Below are positions 7,223 to 10,999 of a stretch of 10,999 nucleotides of DNA, piece after piece. The stretch is from Polaromonas sp. Lineage in GTDB: Bacteria; Pseudomonadota; Gammaproteobacteria; Burkholderiales; Burkholderiaceae_C. The position numbers and the translations under genes were made by a program. Numbering within the stretch: position 1 is the stretch's first letter; the number at the start of each line of letters is the position of its first letter. Where the stretch lies: NCBI GenBank assembly GCA_025362825.1, contig JANYFF010000418.1, positions 1 to 10,999 on the forward strand, written 5' to 3'. Below the pieces are notes generated by a model that made no database searches, was not told the DNA's origin, and saw only the letters and a program-made list of their open reading frames with translations.

Positions 7223-10200
7223 ATGAAAACAGTAAAAAAATCAGTGGCCTCCCGCATCCGTGATGCTGTCCGTCGTGACGCATTCCGCATAGAGCCGCTG
7301 GAGCCGCGCGTTCTCTTGTCAGCTGATCCAGTTTTTGCGCCCATGCTGATCGTCTTGGCGCCGGATAAAACCGACATTCAAAGTATTACCGAGGCCTACG
7401 CCGCAGCCCAGGCGGTGAGTTCTCCCGCGATCTCGGTTCCGCTAATGGCCAAGCTGTTGTCAAGTCCGGCCGCCAATACATCTGCGACAAATTTTCCGGT
7501 GGACGCAGTGCTGTTTGACCTGAAACAGGTTTCCACCCTCAGCAGCTTTATGGATAGCTCGCTGCGTGTGGCATCCAATGAGATATTAGGCGGCAGCGGC
7601 ACGCTTAACCTCAATCTAGTCAACGACGGCGTGGTGAGTCCTGGTTACTCTCCGGGCGTTCAAAATGTGGCAGCGTACTCCCAGTCTGCAAGTGCCACAT
7701 TGAAAATAGAGATTGGCGGAGATACCGCTGGCACCGGCAGCGGGCACTACGATCAGCTGAATGTTGCCGGCGCTGCCCAATTGGATGGAAACCTGTCAGT
7801 TTCCTTGTATGGAGGCTTCAAGCCCCGGGATGGTGAAGTCTTTACCGTGATGAACTTTGGCTCGGCTACCGGCCGGTTCGCCAACGGCGTTGGCTTGCTG
7901 CAAGCCAACGACCACTTGTATTTTGAGGTCGCCCAAGAAGCCAACAAGCTGTTGCTAACCGCTCATACGGTAGAGCCGGCAATCGACTTTGTGTTGGGCG
8001 CGTTGACGAATGAACCGGTGGACAAAGTAGGGCAGTGGTTGAACTTTAACTACTTCCAGGACTTTTCCCCCGTCAGCTTTAGCGGGGGCCTTGATTTGGG
8101 TGTGGGATTGAGCGCGCAGGGTAACTTCACGCTGGGTTACGAGGCCAACAAGAGCTTTACGCCAGTTGGTGGCGTAGCTCTAAATACCGATATCTGGTCG
8201 CTTAGCGCCAACAACGTCAGCGCCTTTGTCGGCCTTTCCGGCAAAGGTTTGGGACTAACCGGCCTGAATATTGATCTGGCATTTGTACAAGCCGATCATG
8301 TGGGCGCTGGGTATGGCTGGGTCATGGCCAAGGGCCAGGCAGGTAGTGCTGCTGTCACGGGCATCTCAGGGCTGAACCTGCAGGGCAGCAATTTGGCGCT
8401 GGACCTCAACTACGGTTACGGTAACCTCCCGTCCGGCGCGGCCAATGATGCGTTGCTCAATTTGAGCAACCATGCGATTACAGTCGGCGTAAGCGGCTTT
8501 AGTGCGGATGGTTCAAGCGGCGAATATCTTCTGGTGTCCGGTAGTCTAGCGGGCTCTGTAGGAGACGTTTCTTTAAGCGCCACTGTAGGCATCTCGGTAG
8601 TTGGTACCGACTTTGAGATTGCCGGCAGCAACGTTACAGCCAGTCTCAACGCGGGTGGCGTATCGGTAGGTGTGATTAGTGGCGCCTTCGGGCTGGTCAG
8701 TGGCGATACCGGTATGGCCTTTGAAGCCTCCGGCACCCTATCCCTGACGGGTGGCGGTTTTGACAGCGTCAGCGCTCAGTCAGTGCGGGTGGTACTTAAC
8801 CGTACCGGTATTTCGCAGACCGGCCACGTGCTTAATTTTGCTAGCAGTTATAGCTACACCTTTGGCGAGGTGGCAGCCTCGAGCAACCTGCAATCGGTTA
8901 GCGTGGTGGGCTTGGTGGCATCGCTGGGCTCAGGCCTGTCGGTTGCTGGTAATTTCTACTTTGAGAAAGACGTCACGAATAGCAGCATGCGCGTAGTCGG
9001 CGTGAATGCTTCGGCACAGGTTAGTGCCGGCAGCTTTAATGTAGGCGTTTCCCAAGCCAACCTGGGTCTTTTTATATCGTCGGCTGGACGGGTACTGGAA
9101 GCCAGCGGGGCTACCAATTCCAACCTTGGTGACGAGGTCTCTTTGTCCGCCAAAGGGGTTACCCTGAGGTTGAATGAAACGACCGCAGATGCCAGTAATT
9201 TGAGCATTAGCGCCGCCGGGCAGGCCTATACCTTTGGCGCGGACTTGGGTGCTGGCATACATGAAATTTCTGTTAACGGCGCCACGTTGACTGTTGCCGG
9301 TTTTGTCCAGGCTTCAGGCGCGCTCGCAATTCGCTGGGCTGGTCAGCCAGGAATTTTGAACCTGGCCGACGGTACGACGCGCCAAGTCAACCAAATCTGG
9401 ATCGGCGGGAGTAGCCTTTCGGCGGCTGTTGGACTGAACCCCGGCAAGTCTGGTTTTGTTGGCTTTAGCGCTACGGGCTTGGAGTTTGTGCTGGGCTTGT
9501 TTTCCGATAAAAACAATAGTGCCAATAAGTGGACCAGCCTGAGCGGCACTCTGGGTGCTACTAGCCTCAGCGGCATAAGCGGGGTCACTGTTGCTGCCAG
9601 CGGTTTGGCACTGACGTATAACGCGGCCTCTACCGGCCAGCGTGTGGCTGATTTTATTGGAAGTCATAGCCAGGGCATCACAGTAGCCGGCAAAACCCTA
9701 AACCTGTCGGCAGATGGCAACAAGGGCAATTTGTTGCAAGCGAGCGGCCAGCTTAGCCTCGACCTGTATGGCTTTGTCCAACTCGATGGCCAGCTGGCTA
9801 TAGAAAAGAAAATCCAGGGCGTGACACTGAGTGACGGCAGCACTGTAGCGACCCAAATGTTGACTATTGGCGGCGAGGATCTTAATGCCTTTGTTGGCAT
9901 CAATGCCGGCACTGCCGCCCAAACCGGCCTGGGTCTGACTGGCGCCGCTTTTTGGCTTGTGCTGGCCAGCGACTTGGCCAATCCGGCACGGAAATGGACT
10001 AGCCTGCAAGCCAGTGCCACCGCGGCCGAGTTGCTGGGCGTAGATGGCCTGAAGATTGACGCGACCAGGCTAGACGTAATGCTTAACCGCGCTGCCACCG
10101 ACGGTAGTCTGATTGATTACAGCAAGAACGCGTTGGCGGTCGATAAGGGCGTTGCCGGTCACACCCTGACGTTGAATATGGATGCCAGTAAGGGCGAGCT

Positions 10201-10999
10201 GACGCAAGCCACTGGTCACGTCAACATTGATGCCTATGGTTTCTTGCAAGTTGACGGTGACTTTGCACTGCGTAAAAGTACCGAACAAATCAAACTGACC
10301 AATGCTACGAGTAGCACATCCGTAGATATGCTGACGGTTGGAGTTTCTGGCGCTAGCGCTTTCGCTGGTCTTAACGGTGGCAGCGCCAACGCCATCGGCC
10401 TGTCACTGGGAACCGTGGACTTTGCACTGGCAGTGATGCGAGAGAAGGTTGCAGAAGGCCAGCCAGCAGGGCGCAGCTGGACCGCGTTGCGCGCTATGGC
10501 TGGCAGCGCCGCATTTATTGGCGTTGAGGGCCTGACAGTTGCTGCCGATTCGGTAGAAGTCAATATAAATCGCCAGGCGTTGGATGCCAGCGTGGTGGAT
10601 TTCGCTGCCCAAGGGCTAACAGTCAAAACAGGCGGCAGCAGGACTCTGGCCCTCAGCATGGATGGTCATCAGGGCCAGTTGTTGCAAGCCACCGGCCACC
10701 TGACGGTGGATTTGTTTGGCTTTGTAGCGCTTGACGGTTTTTTTGCGATCCAAAAGAGCACGCTGGACGCCGGCGTCACGCTGTCGGACGGCAGCCAATC
10801 TGGCGCTCTGCAAATGCTTACCATAGGTGCCTCCAACGTCAAGGCCTTTGCCGGCCTGAATGGCGGCCAGAACAATGCCACTGGCTTGCAGCTTAATGGT
10901 GTGGATTTTGGGCTGGCACTGCTCAGCACTAAGGCTACCCCAGGGCGCAGCTGGACCAGCCTGCAGGCCACCGCCGTCAGCGCCGCGCTCATAGGTGTG
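7223..10999 (+). CDS. Giant LEPR-XLL-type repetitive surface/secreted protein (partial, 3' end outside window)
   Basis: Manual translation from ATG 7223 gives 1259 codons with no stop; the frame is still open at the window edge, so the real protein is longer. The first 25 residues are basic (KTVKK, RIRDAVRR) and lack a Sec-type hydrophobic core. LEPRVLLSADP at 26-36 is the hallmark of the LEPR-XLL N-terminal domain found on very large repetitive proteins. Residues about 122-225 (Gly-rich strands, 'SPGYSPGV' at 139-146, 'YDQLNVAGAAQLDGNLSVSL' at 176-195) resemble passenger-associated repeats of autotransporters. Residues 250-680 are Gly/Ser/Val/Ala-rich beta-strand sequence with no recognised domain. 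From about 680 come imperfect repeats of 155-161 residues. No Cys is visible, and no RTX GGxGxDxxx nonapeptides are seen in this part; those could lie beyond the window. Adhesin or biofilm-matrix function is inferred from size, composition and the neighbouring TolC/HlyD genes. Confidence 0.9.
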   Translation, partial: MKTVKKSVASRIRDAVRRDAFRIEPLEPRVLLSADPVFAPMLIVLAPDKTDIQSITEAYAAAQAVSSPAISVPLMAKLLSSPAANTSATNFPVDAVLFDLKQVSTLSSFMDSSLRVASNEILGGSGTLNLNLVNDGVVSPGYSPGVQNVAAYSQSASATLKIEIGGDTAGTGSGHYDQLNVAGAAQLDGNLSVSLYGGFKPRDGEVFTVMNFGSATGRFANGVGLLQANDHLYFEVAQEANKLLLTAHTVEPAIDFVLGALTNEPVDKVGQWLNFNYFQDFSPVSFSGGLDLGVGLSAQGNFTLGYEANKSFTPVGGVALNTDIWSLSANNVSAFVGLSGKGLGLTGLNIDLAFVQADHVGAGYGWVMAKGQAGSAAVTGISGLNLQGSNLALDLNYGYGNLPSGAANDALLNLSNHAITVGVSGFSADGSSGEYLLVSGSLAGSVGDVSLSATVGISVVGTDFEIAGSNVTASLNAGGVSVGVISGAFGLVSGDTGMAFEASGTLSLTGGGFDSVSAQSVRVVLNRTGISQTGHVLNFASSYSYTFGEVAASSNLQSVSVVGLVASLGSGLSVAGNFYFEKDVTNSSMRVVGVNASAQVSAGSFNVGVSQANLGLFISSAGRVLEASGATNSNLGDEVSLSAKGVTLRLNETTADASNLSISAAGQAYTFGADLGAGIHEISVNGATLTVAGFVQASGALAIRWAGQPGILNLADGTTRQVNQIWIGGSSLSAAVGLNPGKSGFVGFSATGLEFVLGLFSDKNNSANKWTSLSGTLGATSLSGISGVTVAASGLALTYNAASTGQRVADFIGSHSQGITVAGKTLNLSADGNKGNLLQASGQLSLDLYGFVQLDGQLAIEKKIQGVTLSDGSTVATQMLTIGGEDLNAFVGINAGTAAQTGLGLTGAAFWLVLASDLANPARKWTSLQASATAAELLGVDGLKIDATRLDVMLNRAATDGSLIDYSKNALAVDKGVAGHTLTLNMDASKGELTQATGHVNIDAYGFLQVDGDFALRKSTEQIKLTNATSSTSVDMLTVGVSGASAFAGLNGGSANAIGLSLGTVDFALAVMREKVAEGQPAGRSWTALRAMAGSAAFIGVEGLTVAADSVEVNINRQALDASVVDFAAQGLTVKTGGSRTLALSMDGHQGQLLQATGHLTVDLFGFVALDGFFAIQKSTLDAGVTLSDGSQSGALQMLTIGASNVKAFAGLNGGQNNATGLQLNGVDFGLALLSTKATPGRSWTSLQATAVSAALIGV
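7298..7330 (+). other. LEPR-XLL motif (residues 26-36 of the giant protein)
   Basis: The codons spell LEPRVLLSADP, preceded by a basic stretch (RRDAFRIEP). This motif is conserved at the N-termini of unrelated large repetitive proteins, which implies a shared targeting or processing role rather than a structural one. It is the only part of the protein that looks like a sorting signal within this window. Confidence 0.85.
9260..10999 (+). repeat. Tandem protein repeats of about 155-161 residues inside the giant gene
   Basis: Using the invariant Trp of the W-T-[SA]-L motif as anchor, copies begin at 9530, 9995, 10478 and 10952 (residues 770, 925, 1086, 1244), giving spacings of 465, 483 and 474 bases. 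A more divergent copy precedes the first anchor, from about 9260. Each unit shows the same order: W-T-S-L, then a G-Y/F-G-F-V-x-L-D-G motif (692-699, 849-856, 1005-1012, 1165-1172), a Q-M-L-T-I-G motif (724-729, 878-883, 1035-1040, 1197-1202), then a G-L-N-x-G motif. The DNA copies differ at many positions, so these are old duplications rather than recent tandem copies. The array continues past the window. Confidence 0.85.

Noticed and set aside
8416..10992. Several open frames of about 65-145 codons on the minus strand opposite the giant gene
   Set aside because: They lie antisense to one continuous plus-strand frame with clear repeats and motifs. Their translations are Pro/Ala/Ser/Leu-rich low-complexity sequence, as expected from the opposite strand of a Gly/Ala/Ser-rich gene.
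7223..10999. RTX calcium-binding repeats, expected for a type I secreted protein
   Set aside because: No GGxGxDxxx nonapeptide series occurs in the translated part; glycines are scattered through beta-strand-like sequence. They might still occur beyond the window.

Overview
The window looks like a chromosomal surface-protein and secretion locus of a Gram-negative bacterium, probably a beta- or gammaproteobacterium. The basis is a TolC-type outer-membrane channel, several HlyD-type periplasmic adaptors, a SapC-family protein, and roughly balanced base composition judged by eye. The genus cannot be read from the sequence. No RNA genes, insertion sequences, CRISPR arrays or phage genes were seen.

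Left part (1 to 6860, all minus strand). Read in the direction of transcription, the order is: SapC-family protein (6860-6144); an intrinsic terminator-like hairpin (6132-6080); a TolC-family outer-membrane protein (about 6060-4387); a short secreted HlyD-type adaptor with a signal peptide (4336-3497); a 624-residue protein joining a GAF-like cytoplasmic region to a membrane-anchored HlyD adaptor (3459-1585); and a PqqD-like / M50 zinc-metallopeptidase / HlyD-type fusion (1581 to beyond position 1). The gaps between the last four genes are 50, 37 and 3 bases, so they read as one operon.

Middle (6861 to 7222). A 362-base AT-rich divergent promoter region lies here. It holds a perfect 7-bp inverted repeat and no gene.

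Right part (7223 to the window end, plus strand). One uninterrupted reading frame of at least 1259 codons, still open at the edge, encodes a giant repetitive surface or secreted protein. It lacks a Sec signal peptide. Its N-terminus carries the LEPRVLLSADP motif of the LEPR-XLL family. A stretch resembling autotransporter passenger repeats follows. From about residue 680 onward there are imperfect tandem repeats of 155-161 residues that run off the window.

How it may work together (inference): the large LEPR-XLL protein is the likely cargo. TolC plus three adaptor-type proteins form the envelope-spanning conduit. The PqqD/M50 fusion may recognise or cut the cargo's conserved N-terminus. SapC may help assemble the product at the cell surface. 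The cluster has the outer parts of a type I secretion system, but no ABC transporter ATPase is present in the window. What powers export, and whether this is a distinct secretion route, is the main open question.
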